This document shows positions 1-10,305 of a stretch of DNA of 64,000 bases, piece by piece. This DNA comes from Hetaerina americana (lineage: Eukaryota; Arthropoda; Insecta; Odonata; Calopterygidae), in the NCBI GenBank assembly GCA_022747635.1, contig JAKTNV010000009.1, positions 1,716,999 through 1,780,998 on the forward strand. Reading direction: 5' to 3'. Every line of letters starts with the position of its first letter. The first letter of the stretch is position 1. Made by a program: the position numbers and the translations under genes. The notes under the pieces are model-generated. The model was not told the origin of the DNA. It saw nothing but the letters and a program-made list of their open reading frames with translations, and ran no database searches.

Positions 1-139
1 AAGTACCCAGTTTCCTCACATTCCCGCGAATATTAACTCAGCTTTCGGGTAAACATATGGGCTAATATACCTTTTCCAAAGGGAGAAATTACTATGAATA
101 TAGCGAATTCAACAGCGCTTTATTAAGAGCTGGTCCGAC

Positions 140-1083
140 ACGTCGCACGTGTAACTTTGTGAAGCGACAGCTCAGGGAAGTTTTTCTACTAATACCATTG
201 CACACTTACGAATAAAATCACCTCAACGTATATCTGCGGGAGATGGCTGGAAAGTAGGCCTCGCTGAAATTTATTTTCCTATGCTTAACATACCAATAGA
301 CCCCTAATCCGAGGTGACACCTGCAGAGACAGAAACCCCCTCCGCCCCGTCCACATAGCTTCCACAAAATCAGAATGTACATGCGGCGATGTTCAAGTTT
401 TAGTGGATGTAGTCACACAGTTGGAAGCTTAAAAGTATCATTTAAGGCTATTGTTTAATGAAATTCAACAAGCAATACCGAGTAATAGAAGATGGGAGTG
501 CACCGCCGCGCTACACCTTTGGTTTCAAAATAAACTTTCTACCGCGTCCGAGAGTAAACCTTTCGTTAAACGCCCCTCATTAGAATGCCCCTACACCTTC
601 ATAGATATCATAGGGGTTGGTGATATCCCGCTATCATTCGACAAATACACGCTAAGCCAACTCCTAACTACGATTCGAGAATGTACGGACTACGAGTACG
701 GTAAGGCTGAATTTTACATACAATTCACTAGGGCATTTACGAAAATGTCCGCTCCCAGCGTGGTGAGAAGGCCCACTCGAAAAAGAAAATATACAAAGCC
801 TGTTGAACCCGATAAACCAGAGCGTTTGACGAGTCAAGTTTTTGTGTACCTAGACGTGATATTACCACAAATCCTCGGGGATACAATGGCAAAATCTTTA
901 CAGGTCGCGATCGGTGATAAAAGATATCGTCATATTTTTACTCATCCGTATTAAATGTCACTCGAAAAAACGGCTTCGACACGACGGAAGTTAAATTGAT
1001 GAATAAGGTGGGTAACCTTTATCCATTTACAAACGGTACAAACCCATCGTCTATCGTTTTGCATTTTATTAGGAGATATTAAT
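140..1083 (+). pseudogene. Polinton/Maverick penton-like minor capsid gene, frameshifted
   Basis: This is a decayed gene for a vertex (penton-type) capsid protein of a Polinton/adintovirus-like element. Seen: near 185-295 a frame reads GWKVGLAEIYFP, the type of N-terminal signature I associate with these proteins. An open stretch at 451-954 contains VYLDVILPQILGDT and ends in THPY. Immediately after its stop another frame continues with VGNLYPFTNGT and ends in IVLHFIRRY near 1080, which resembles the end of the family. At least two frame changes and a stop near 304 show it is dead. The next structural gene (pVI-like) begins 45 bases later on the same strand, followed by the capsid and protease genes, which supports the call more than any single motif. 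A chance ORF is the alternative, but the order of neighbours makes that unlikely. Confidence 0.62.
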
Positions 1084-1210
1084 GTTATATACATGGATAA
1101 AATGCACATGATTCATTCATTAACGGGATGTCGAAGGATATACATCGTTACCGCCGATATTATAGTCAGGTTGGAGGCGGTGATCAAGTGTATAGAGCAA
1201 GTTATTTTAA

Positions 1211-2892
1211 GTTGTAGTATTGAGGGTTTATTGGGTGCATCGACAGCTAAGGCCATTTTGCACCACTGTCAAGACGACTACAACTTCAGCTCCATTTTAA
1301 TAAGGAATACATAAATAAATACAAATAAATAAATAATTGTTTAAAACAAAATGCATTAAAATTATGATACCCAAACTAAAGCTGCCTCATAAAACCAGTT
1401 GTCCATAAAAAAGTAAAAACTCGATTTATCGAGCCCTAGTCATCATCTACAGTATTACTTAAATCTCCCCTGACATTAAACCTTTCTCTGGCCCTTTGGT
1501 AATTGCTGACTTGAGTCAGGATACGTTTTATCCTCGGGTTGGTCGCACTCGTTGCAGGGAGACTGTTCCTTTAACTCCGTGAAGAGATATGAGTGCGTGA
1601 GGGCAGAGTGCCCTATCCTCAGGCGCTTAATCGTGACCTCTTCCCTCCGAATATTCCGGATTGAAGAGGGCCATGGTGAAACGACCGATTTTATGACCCT
1701 AAGTTTAATGTTTTGCAAAGACCGCAAAGCCTCCTTCCACTTGTTCAGGGCCAAATAGGAACCAACGTGGAGTTGGTTTCGGATTTACGCAGGGCTTTCT
1801 TCGCTGCTTGGTCAGCTTTGTCATTACCTGTTATTCCAACGTGATCAGGTGTACATATAAAAGATACCCTGTTCCCCTTTCTCTGAAGGAGATCCATTAT
1901 ACCCCTTTCTCTGAAGGGGAACAGGGTATAATGGATCTCCTGAACTATCGGGTGCACAAGTACAAAGACCGATATAGATTTTAGGGCGCTCAACGTGTCT
2001 GTACAGATGAGGAAAGAGCCATTGCTTTCTTTTATTTCTCTTAGGGACGTCCTTATGGCTTACAGCTCGGCTATGAATATACTGCAAAATATGTGCAGTT
2101 TTTCCCAACGACTCCATGGTAGCAGGACACGACCGCATAGGCGAATTCAGATTCTGACTTTGACCCATCGGTGTAGACGGACAGAAAGTCAGAGAGCGAG
2201 CCGAGGACGGCATTGAAGAGGCGCTGGCATTCCGAATCGGTCGTCTCTGCTTTCCAGTGCGCGTGAGGCATGGATTTAATAGCTGGCTTTGGCGTTAACC
2301 AAGGTGGATACTTAGCGTGGAAAACGGGGCATATTTGAGGAAAGATGAAATTAGCCTCTTGAATAAAATCATTGAAACGGACGGCAAAGGACGTAGTTGC
2401 CCTTCTCCGCCTGTTAAATAAGTCTAAAAAACGTTGATTAAAATCTGTTCAAACAAGGGTGGTTGGTCTCGGATAAATGTTAACAGGCATAATAGCCCAT
2501 CAAAATCATCCTGCGGGTTGCCAACGGAGGCTCCCCTGGGTCCGCAAGTAAGCTTGGGACTGGGCTGGTTCTAAATGCCCCAGGGGCCCACCGTATCCCG
2601 GCATTGTGGACACATGCAAGTGGTCTCACGTAAGACTCGTCCTAAAGAGTATATTATGGAATAATAGTCCAGTTTCGGACGGACCAAGCCTCTGTACAAT
2701 AAAAGCATGGTATTGCGGTCTGCTCCACGTACGGATTTAGTTCAAAACTTAAAAACGTTGAGGGTTTGGCCACACCTCTCGCGTAATACGCGAATATGCT
2801 CCCGCCAGTTCAGCTTTTTCTCCAGGATCATGCCAAGAAAGCGAACGGATTCCGCAAATGGGAGATTTCTAAACAGCAGGCTTAGTCCCGGG
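1211..2892 (-). mobile_element. 5'-truncated Jockey/I-superfamily LINE (RT C-terminus plus RNase H)
   Basis: Read on the minus strand, the copy starts with the end of the reverse transcriptase: RFLGMILEKKLNWREHI near 2840, then LLLYRGLVRPKLDY and NAGIRWAPGAFRTSPVPSLL. It continues into an RNase H domain with VYTDGSKSESEFAYAVV (about 2140-2190) and TPDHVGITGNDKADQAAKKAL (about 1780-1855). It ends with the REEVTIKRLRIGHSALTHSY tail motif and a CNEC zinc-knuckle-like pair (about 1540-1650). The order RT, RNase H, LRIGH tail is characteristic of the Jockey/I/R1 superfamily. Several frameshifts and an internal rearrangement (1871-1941) make it non-functional. Identical 14-bp direct repeats (GCAAGTTATTTTAA) flank it exactly, as expected for target-primed reverse transcription. 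No poly(A) tract is visible at its 3' end (1211). Confidence 0.85.
1871..1941. repeat. Local inverted duplication inside the LINE
   Basis: Two overlapping inverted repeats occur here. CCCTGTTCCCCTT (1871 onward) is the reverse complement of AAGGGGAACAGGG (about 1914-1926), and AGGAGATCCATTATACC is the reverse complement of GGTATAATGGATCTCCT (about 1924-1940). The block interrupts the RNase H reading frame of the host LINE. It looks like a small inverted duplication from template switching or break repair rather than a functional hairpin. Confidence 0.7.
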
Positions 2893-3299
2893 GCAAGTTA
2901 TTTTAAACAGTGAGGTAGAGGTCTAGGGAATTTTTTCAGAGGCATTTGGAGATTCGTAAAAGCGTTGGCTACGCAAGGATTAAAAGTCGTAGGTAGACAA
3001 GTGAGAGATACGGGTATAAAATCTCTTACAGATGTAGGCGAAGGAAGTTCAAAAGGAAGCATTGCAAATGCGCTCCTTAAGGTCAGTTGATTATTTGAAA
3101 AGAAAAGCATCGAATAAAATTAGGATGGCTGGAGCAGGTTTACATGACCCAAAGCGAGAGAATCTGTCGTGTTAAAACGAAAAGAAAAAAAAATCTGTAC
3201 AAGATGTTAGAAAGCGAAAGAAGTTCAGTAGGAAAAAGCGTCAGGTAAGAGATATATTTTTGCATAAATAGTTCGGTAGTAGATGTGTTTGGTTTATTA

Positions 3300-4612
3300 A
3301 AAGCTTTGTCTCCGAAGTGTTAGCACGAAAACGGAAGAATACATCGCAGAATCTTTGAACCATTCCAGAGAACCATCACTGCAAGCGAGCATAGATGGTT
3401 GCACAGCAGTAGTGCCCTATAAACCGATCACTTCTCTCGATAATCCCCGCGAGATTCATTTTTCGGTTAGGGATAGTGGTGATCGATACAGAAATTTAGG
3501 TGGAATAACTGAATTTGAAAGTTAAGTTGTGCAAGCTCGACGGTAAACATAATGGAGAAAGTGATAACAAACAGCCTGGTGTGGTTAATAACCTTCTACA
3601 TTCAATGTTCGATCAATGCATGTTCATTAAAATGGGGTTTGAATGACCTCAGAGAATTATCCATATAGTTCATACTAGGAAAACTTGTTAAATTAAGGCG
3701 TTGATGCTTCGCGCCCTCACCTCGAATGCAATGGATGGGCTTTGGATACTGGGAACGATTTAGACCTTCGGATCCCTGTAAACAAAGGATTCGAGAACAC
3801 AAAAGCATGGTTCGCAAATAGCAATGTTAAGGAATTGGAAGGAAGATGGCATTTTCATTTTATCAAGAAAACTTCTTGTGAATGTTGAGATCGTTCTGAC
3901 GATGGCAGATTCGGAGTTTTACATCAAGGAAAGTGAAACCTCTTCAATTCTTAAGATTTTAGATGCTACGCTCTTCGTCCCGCATCATGACATTAATCCC
4001 TCAGTTTTATAATCTCATGAAGATCTATTAAAAAGACAACCAGCCAGAAATCCATATAAGCGAACGGAAGTTAAGACTTTCACCTATTCTGGTAATATTG
4101 ATTCAAAAATGAGAACGTAATAGTCGGTAAATTCCTTCTAGCCTATAAGTGGTAATGATAGATGGTGATTCATTTACGGGGAAAAAACAGAAAACCATAT
4201 TTAATCTAAGATATTATTCAATGACTGGATTCAACTTATACGTAAACGGTACTTCCATACCTTTGAGTAGTGTGAAAATGTAATTCCACACCGAAAAGGA
4301 AGGTTTTGCTACTCGCGCTTTCCTTCAACTATATTCAGCTTTTTATACGAACCATAGTGTTTGAGGTAATCAGATAACTATGGGCATGTTCAAACACGGG
4401 TACATAATACTAGCGTGGGATCTCACTCGGGATAGAAGTGGTGAGGAAACTCTCTGAAACTTTGGACACTAAACGTTTGTGTTGTTTACGGTAATGTGAG
4501 ATTTGAAGCTAACTTTGTATTGATTCTTCCAAATTCCATCACTCTCATCAGCTATGCTGAACACAATGCGCAATTCAGGATTGATGAAAATAGGCTTGCC
4601 ATCCTTAGATAA
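3300..4612 (+). pseudogene. Polinton/Maverick major capsid protein gene, frameshifted
   Basis: Successive frames give segments that together look like the double jelly-roll major capsid protein of Polintons. These are TSLDNPREIHFSVRDSGD (about 3430-3480), VVNNLLHSMFDQ (about 3580-3620), ILKILDATLFVPHHDINPSVL (in the open stretch 3824-4012), RTEVKTFTYSGN just after it, FNLYVNGTSIPL near 4220-4260, and GMFKHGYIILAWDLTRD near 4385-4435. The last segment ends in IDENRLAILR with TAA at 4610-4612. At least four frame changes and several stops separate them. The length of about 1.3 kb and the position between pVI-like and protease genes fit a structural module. The ORFs starting at 3602 (minus) and 4554 are shadows. 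Confidence 0.7.
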
Positions 4613-4630
4613 ATTGAGTTATCATTCATC

Positions 4631-5035
4631 ATGCAAAGAGATGATATGGAAGACGTTTTATCCGGAGATCCTAGTACGAAACGCAAGTTTAGAGGTGTTT
4701 TCCCATCGGATCGACTACCCGTCCGTCCAAAGCGTGGCATTTATAAAGTAAATTTTGATCCTTCGCACAAACCGGGGATCCGCTGGGTCGAGGAACGCGT
4801 GTTGAACAGAAAACGTGCGGAGTATTTCAACTCCGATACTTTTCCTCCATCAGTCGCGGATATTATCACTTTTCTGAAACCCTTCAGTCATAAAAAATTC
4901 CGTTCGTCTGCAAAATTACCAATCAGATCTTTGTGGGGAATCATGCTGTCTGTATGCGCTTTTAATATCCATCACCCACCAACCTATTTCCAAATTCACG
5001 TCCTTATTTCACCACCCCACAATCACTGCTAAGCT
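4631..5035 (+). pseudogene. Adenain-type cysteine protease of Polinton, disrupted
   Basis: The ATG at 4631 lies 18 bases after the capsid stop. Residues 20-72 show the family pattern FRGVFPSDRLP, then YKVNFDPSHKPG, then AEYFNSDTFPPS. Proteases of this type (family C5, as in adenoviruses) mature the capsid proteins and use a His-Asp/Glu-Cys triad. The position where the family has His-Trp after the PG turn here reads Arg-Trp (residue 51), so the catalytic His appears to be lost. After about residue 95 the frame is broken: the family's C-terminal block around the catalytic Cys is recognisable only in another frame near 4930-4965, indicating a one-base indel. Both defects argue for an inactive relic. 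Identification is strong; activity is very unlikely. Confidence 0.8.
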
Positions 5036-5279
5036 CTTTCAACGAGAGTTTGGACGACGCGGGCGTCAAGGTAGAAAATGCCGCTCAGCATCGCAGAAAT
5101 GTTGTGCTCTGGTGGATAACAGCTCCACTATTTAATCACGTTAAGAGTCAAATGAGCATCAGTTAATTATGCAGCAGTCTCAAGTGGAGAAGAGGAGATC
5201 CTTATCCTCAAATTATTGCACTTTATCCTAGACAATGGAGTTTTTTTGGCGGGGACAAAAGTGTATGCATCGGGTGGTG

Positions 5280-5690
5280 TACGGAGATGGCTACGCTGTG
5301 CGTGGGAATTTCCTCTTCGGGTAAATCCGTGAGACTATACCCGGAACAGCGGACCAACCTGAAAAATTACGCCGCCTCCGTTACAGACTATTTTGAAACC
5401 TCAGTGAATCCTCCGTACGTGGATTTTGCTCCGTCCATTTTGCCTCCTCCGTCCATTTTTTGAAATATTTTGGTAGGCCCCACGCAAATTTGGGGAGTAA
5501 AAACACTCGCGTAGCTCTTAAAGCTGAAGATTGGAAAGCATTAGTAAATTTTTTCGAGCCAATGGACTCGGCTTTTGATGTAGCCACTCAATCGAGTCAT
5601 TTGGTAATCAGCCATTTGAACAATATTTTTCAGGCGTGGAGATTTTCGGGTATCGAGAAGGTGTACATCACTTTTTGTAACGAATAATGC
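5280..5690 (+). pseudogene. Unknown Polinton-associated ORF with two similar segments
   Basis: Two open segments in different frames lie just downstream of the protease. The first (about 5288-5460) includes SGKSVRLYPEQRTNLKNYAA followed by SVTDYFETS. The second (5460-5687, 75 aa) includes NTRVALKAEDWKALVNFFE. Both follow a pattern of a basic residue, a beta-like stretch, a charged or aromatic pair and L-x-N-(Y/F). I see a duplicated small domain, possibly like the single-strand-binding PC4/p15 fold, but the resemblance is by eye and weak. Location and strand suggest it belongs to the Polinton module. No function is assigned. Confidence 0.38.
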
Positions 5691-6065
5691 AACGTCTTGA
5701 GAGTAAGATTCCCGGCGGGGTAAAAATGCACCACCGTATTTACCCACTAGGTGCATTCGTGATCGATGCATTGATATTGGACTTTCATGCTCTAGTGTGT
5801 AAGACTGATGGGTTTAATGCATTCATAGTTAGAGAACTGGCCATCGAGGATCTCGAACATGACCGAAATGAGTCGTGGGTGTTCCAGTTACCTCTTGGCT
5901 ATGTTGAAGACTGAAAATACGCGGTGGGTGCTAGAGCATCACCACGAGATACCCTCTGATGTGGGGGAAATACCATACAATGAACTTTATCAAATTCTTA
6001 AAGAAAAAAGCTCACCTTAGAAGTATCTCTTTGTAAAAGGCATTGAAAAAATTAAAATCCTTTTA
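5690..6065 (+). pseudogene. Unknown conserved-looking ORF at the end of the Polinton module
   Basis: The open stretch 5687-5914 contains ILDFHALVCKTDGFNAFIVR followed by ELAIEDLE. A second frame carries WVLEHHHEIPSDVGEIPYNEL (about 5920-5990), and a third ends in YLFVKGIEKIKIL (about 6020-6060). These short motifs resemble an uncharacterised protein that I believe recurs in arthropod Polinton-like elements; this is memory of the pattern, not a search result. A his-rich stretch followed by a VKG-x-EK motif is the most distinctive part. At least two frameshifts make it non-functional here. It marks the last Polinton-like coding signal before AT-rich DNA. Confidence 0.4.
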
Positions 6066-7950
6066 AGAAGCTGAAGCTGAAGAAAAAGAAAATGCATATT
6101 TATTTAAATTGTGTCTTACTCATTACTATTTTTAAAAAAATTGTACTTCCACCCTTTAAAGCATTAAAAAAAACAATTTGTTAAACAATTTTTGTATCAA
6201 AAAACTTTACACCCATGCACCACTATAGAATTTGTTAAACAATTTTTTATTAAAAAACTACACCAGTGCTACACTATAAATTCTCGCATTGTCATCTCCA
6301 CTTCTGCTGCAATTGTTCTCTCCTCCCACATTTTCTGTTGATTCGTCATCTTCATATTTCTCCGTCTCAACGTAGAGTGGCTCGTTATCTTCAGATTCGT
6401 CATCTTCATTGAGTTCGCAATTAGGTAGTGTGCTGATTTCGGCATGCACCTAATTGTTTGGTGTAATACACGAACACGCATTACAGTTGCGACCTGGTCT
6501 CCGAGTCGTAGGGACTTCACTGTGACACAGGACGCATGCAGGAATTTGCGGATGGGGCGCACTATTCTCACAGTCTGGTGTCCGCGACATACTCCAATGA
6601 AGGGTATGCTTCACTTATTTTAACAACTGGGACAGATGAGCGCAACTCTCCAGTATGGTTTTCCATACATTTTGCTTAGAAATCTGCTGTGCACTTGGTA
6701 TGAGGCGTATCGCACACAGGAATATAGTGGTTGCTCTGTTGAATCCATGACAAAGTATGACGGCGAGAGAACGATGGGGCGTGTAACAGGGTGAGATTTA
6801 TAACAATATCCGGGAGTGAAAAGACGCGGAGTGGGGTGAGCGCTATAAATCCGGTTCGGAAACCGCTATTCTCAGAACAAATTCGGTTGTGGACGGAGCA
6901 TGGCGTTCACTGCGAATAATGCAGCAGCAGATTCCAGACTATTGTTTCGATTATTTATTCCCACGTAATCGAATCGAGCTACTCGCATATACTCGCGGAA
7001 GAATAGAAAGCTGCTCGTAGAGGAAGAGAGCATAGAGGAAGGTGGTGACCTTTGGTGTCCCGGTGTTTTCATTTAACATTGTCGTCACCGCAGTTGGCCT
7101 GAAGTTTTTAATATCCAAATTGTAAAGAATTCGTCACCTACAAAGGCTATCGGATCGATTTCCTCGTTCCGTCTGCTCGCCGCTCGCAAATTTTGGAAGA
7201 AATGAAAATCATCAACAAAGCCTTCAGAGACCGTTTAGTTCTTTACGATTTTTCTTGAATTTCACGCCTAATGTTTAACGTTCTAAATAAACATTGATAT
7301 TGCAATGACTTTTGTTTGTTTATATTGCGGTGGTATTGCTAGCCTTCGCGGTTCAGATGGCATGTTTTACTTCATTTGTTTATATCATCTTGCATTGTGC
7401 ATGACGTTCTTCAATTGTTTTGTTATGGTCCAGAAAATCCAAGATGGCGTGACGGCATAAACATCTGATCGGTGCATCACGATGACCACCCTAATCGTGG
7501 AATTCACACAGCTGAGAACCGCGAATAAAAGTTCCACTGAAGGCATGCAAGTATTGGGGGAACGTAAGTGGCTGCCCCCGGTACCGGACACACTTCGTCC
7601 GTGGTAAAAAAGTTGTTTTTCTGAATAACTGTGCTTCAAAGCTATCAATAATTCCCACCAAATGTAATGTTCCGTTGCTAATCCAAATATTTCGTTCTAT
7701 ATTTTGTGAACCCTGCCTTCATTATTTCCTTCCAAGTATTGTTCATGGTCACAATTTTTTTATGCGATGTATATGAATGTATGTCTATGTAAGTGTCTAT
7801 ATGTGTATTTATGTGTATGTAATTGTATGTATATGCATACACATATTTGTAAAGAAAAAAATATGCTGTAACCATAATCTGTAGGCTGACATTGTGTACA
7901 ATGCAAACACCAGCAGTGGAACATACTAGACTGAATAAAACTAAATTGAA
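6066..7950. other. AT-rich non-coding stretch
   Basis: No convincing gene is present. The minus strand at 6258-6449 encodes a short acidic, low-complexity peptide. The adjacent frame to about 6600 shows a few Cys pairs (CVLC, CNAC) that could be a decayed zinc-binding tail, but no family can be named. Around 7760-7850 there is a degenerate ATGTATATG-type repeat. Terminal inverted repeats of the preceding Polinton were not found. Confidence 0.5.
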
Positions 7951-8125
7951 CCATAGCTTAACCGGCTAAAGTACCCGATCGTATATAGAGCAATCTGGGT
8001 TCGAATCCCGGTCAAGGCGAATGATTTTTTAAACTTTGAAATCGTGGCATTGAAATGCAAATTAGCGGATGACCCCGTTAAAAGTTACTGTTGCGGCATC
8101 TCCCGCAGTTTCTTTGAAACTTGAT
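7951..8125 (+). mobile_element. tRNA-derived SINE, family B
   Basis: The head contains a pol III B-box-like GGTTCGAATCCCGG at about 8000-8013, preceded by a degraded A-box region (TAGCTTAACCGGCTAAAG). The body ends in a distinctive segment containing TTAGCGGATGACCCC and GTTGCGGCATCTCCCGCAG. The same body recurs near 39.3 kb and 44.05 kb, which shows it is a dispersed family rather than a tRNA gene. Confidence 0.7.
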
Positions 8126-8214
8126 ATCATATTGATATCGCCTTTATTATTCCACATTTATTATGTTGTGGCTCCATACAAAATAGTAAAATATCTTTAA
8201 GCTTGGGCGTAAGG

Positions 8215-8760
8215 AGCAAAACGTCCATCTGCCTCTAGTGGATCTTGAAAAGGCCTATGATTGCGTAACCATTAGTCAACTTTTGACAGCAATGGAACTG
8301 ATTGCTGTTGGATCTCCACTAAAACCACTCATTAAATGTATACACCAACATCCTCAAGTTGTAGTTACGGCGGTTAAAAAGCTCTGTGCTTTGTTGCGAG
8401 CATTAACAGGACTGAGACAAGACTCTGGCCTGTCCCCGAACCTTTTCATATCTTGTATTCGGAATGTTTTGGAGTAATGGTATTTGGTAATGAGGAGATA
8501 TGGGCGTCTCCTTTCGGGATGCACCATCTAATGATTTCAGAGGGCTTATACTTATACTTATCGATTGCTCAAAGTCACAAGGATGCCAAGCTTATGATGA
8601 GGAAGTTATTGGAGCCACTTTAAGAAGGAGAACCTCGAGTAAGCACGAAGAAAACCAATTAGGAGGAGGTGGGAAAGATATTGAACGAAAGGCAGTAAAA
8701 CAGTTAAGTAATTGATATATTTAGCATCGCTCACAGAGCTAGATTTAAAATGAACACCTT
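8215..8760 (+). pseudogene. Old RTE-like LINE reverse transcriptase fragment
   Basis: The open stretch 8238-8477 has the reverse transcriptase motif A region VDLEKAYD, followed about 55 residues later by GLRQDSGLSPNLF, the segment before the catalytic FADD/YADD motif. Downstream, frames to about 8700 retain weak similarity to the post-catalytic region (RKLLEP, STKKTN). The catalytic motif itself was not found. This copy is much more diverged than the main RTE family of the window and is clearly dead. Confidence 0.65.
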
Positions 8761-8939
8761 GAACGTTATAGTATGCTAGCGACGGAAATGGAGAAGGCAA
8801 GGAAAGGTGGTAGGATATACAGGTTTGACAGGAAAAAAATTAAAATATTAGGCAATCAACGGACATGAAAGAACCAGCGGTAGAACAATTAAGAGACGAG
8901 GTCTCAAAAGGCCACGTCCAAATAATGGATGAGGAAAGA

Positions 8940-9125
8940 TGTCCAAGAACTCGACATCGACCTAAATACCCCGCGATCCAACACCAAAAAGGTGTGTGGC
9001 AGGGGGTTCAAGCACCGTGCGGGAAGGGTGAGTGATAAGGGAGGATATGGAGGAGAAAAGGAAAATATTTGGCAAAAATCTATCAAACAACGTGCAAATT
9101 TGTATGCATGTTGGAGGAAGACTCA
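8940..9125 (-). repeat. Dispersed LINE/SINE 3' terminus copy
   Basis: Read on the minus strand, this segment matches the copy at 12425-12640. It shares AAATTTGCACGTT near its beginning, CACTCACCCTTCC in the middle, and CCCTGCCACACACC before a GCGGGGTATT block. The last block is the same terminal sequence seen at 10.2, 14.4, 17.8 and 57.0 kb. No protein could be read from it. Confidence 0.6.
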
Positions 9126-9129
9126 ATTC

Positions 9130-10230
9130 AAAACAAGGGTTAATTTACCTGAAAAACTAGTTATTTGCTATGTGAAAAAAGGAATGAAAATGAGCCACAG
9201 CCAGTTATAATGGTCATTATCAGAAAGAAGGAGACGCGGGCAGCCAAGGGAGGCCGAAATGGGCGTAGCGGTGAGAGGACTAGGTGGGGAAGAGTGGAGC
9301 GAGCGAGAAGACCGGAGGTGAGGGTGAAAAGTGTAAAAGGTCTTAAGAGTAAAAAAGTAAGTATTTTTAAGCGGCTGAAATAACCATTTCTCACCAATCT
9401 CGTAAACTTTACAGGAATTAATTTAAAAGTAGATGATCGCATTATAAGCGGGAGGTCGGATTAAGCGCATGGGTTTATTTACCCCGCCAAGGATCCAAAA
9501 TCACGTCTCGGATGACGGGAGAGAAATAACTTCAATGAAGACCTCCGTCCGTTCAATGGTCTCCCGACTGGAAAAATGTTCAATGAAGACCAATGTTAAA
9601 CCTGTTATTAGCGTAATTGATTGCGCAAATATTACATTGCACATTCTCCCTTGCATGTAAACAGAGATTTTATACACCTGTTTCGAGGGTTTCTCGTATT
9701 TTTCAATTTTCCTATTAGAAAATATGTACCCAGTCGTTTTTGAAATGAGTGAACAAAAATATACACATACATACACACTACGCCGCATAAGTAATGCAGA
9801 ATGAATTATTCGAGGGTATTTCGTGGGTGTAATACGGAATGAAGGGAGGAAGAGAGGCTTTGAATAACATAAATGAATGGTTTTAAATATTAATATAGTG
9901 TCGTGTTAGGAAGAGTTTAGAGATGTGACAGAGGAAGTGGTGATTAGGTGCATATTAGATCCATCAAAAGACTACCTTGACTGATTCAACTTGAGACTAC
10001 AATATTTATGGATGTTAGGAATATAAACACAACGTATTTATGTCTCTTCCATGCGTCCCTTTCATCCATTACTTTCCCCTTCATCGCAAAAGATGAATAT
10101 TAGAATTCTACCATTGTCACACGCAAGTAAACGTCTATCATAAATTATTATAGCCTCGGCCTTTGACACTAACATCACGGTTAAACTCATTTGATTTTTT
10201 TCTTGCTAAAAGATATGGCAGCATTTGCCT
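9130..10230. other. No recognisable feature
   Basis: Mixed-composition DNA without a credible gene on either strand. Overlapping short ORFs at 9161-9442 and 9501-9788 are low-complexity and unassigned. The sequence TTCAATGAAGACC occurs twice about 50 bases apart near 9530 and 9580. Confidence 0.4.
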
Positions 10231-10234
10231 ACGG

Positions 10235-10305
10235 GTGGTGTCCTAACACCCCCCGCCACACGCCCTTGTGGCAGCTTGCGGGGTATTAAGTAGATGTAGA
10301 TTTTC
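10235..10305 (+). repeat. LINE 3' terminus with GTAGAT tail
   Basis: The segment reads ACACCCCCCGCCACACGC, then a GCGGGGTATT block, then GTAGATGTAGAT. The CCCCGC and GCGGGG parts can pair as a short stem. The same arrangement recurs at 14.44 and 57.04 kb (+ strand) and in inverted orientation at 9.0 and 17.8 kb. Confidence 0.6.

Larger units (their letters stand above)
1128..3271 (+). pseudogene. Polinton pVI-like minor capsid gene split by a LINE insertion
   Basis: The first part (ATG at 1128, to 1210) encodes a short N-terminus with YYSQVGGGDQVYRA, a glycine-rich start typical of the small basic capsid-associated protein of Polintons. The second part (2893-3271) encodes NFFRGIWRFVKALATQG and then a lysine/arginine-rich tail ending at TAG 3269-3271. 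The two parts are separated by 1682 bases of minus-strand LINE, flanked by the same 14 bases (1197-1210 and 2893-2906). The frame upstream of the insertion agrees with the frame downstream, apart from a TGA at about 2911-2913 and further frame changes before the basic tail. The gene was therefore probably still recognisable when the LINE landed. In relatives this protein is thought to lie inside the virion beneath the capsid; that role is inferred. Confidence 0.58.

Noticed and set aside
1093..1314. 73-codon ORF crossing the left LINE junction
   Set aside because: It runs from Polinton sequence into LINE sequence across the target duplication at 1197-1210; the pVI-like frame starting at 1128 is the better reading.
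6258..6600. Acidic peptide and Cys pairs on the minus strand, possible transposase zinc tail
   Set aside because: Too short and frame-broken, with no partner domain nearby; low-complexity sequence could explain it.
7980..8020. tRNA gene
   Set aside because: Only the B-box half is tRNA-like, stems do not pair, and the sequence continues into a repeated SINE body.
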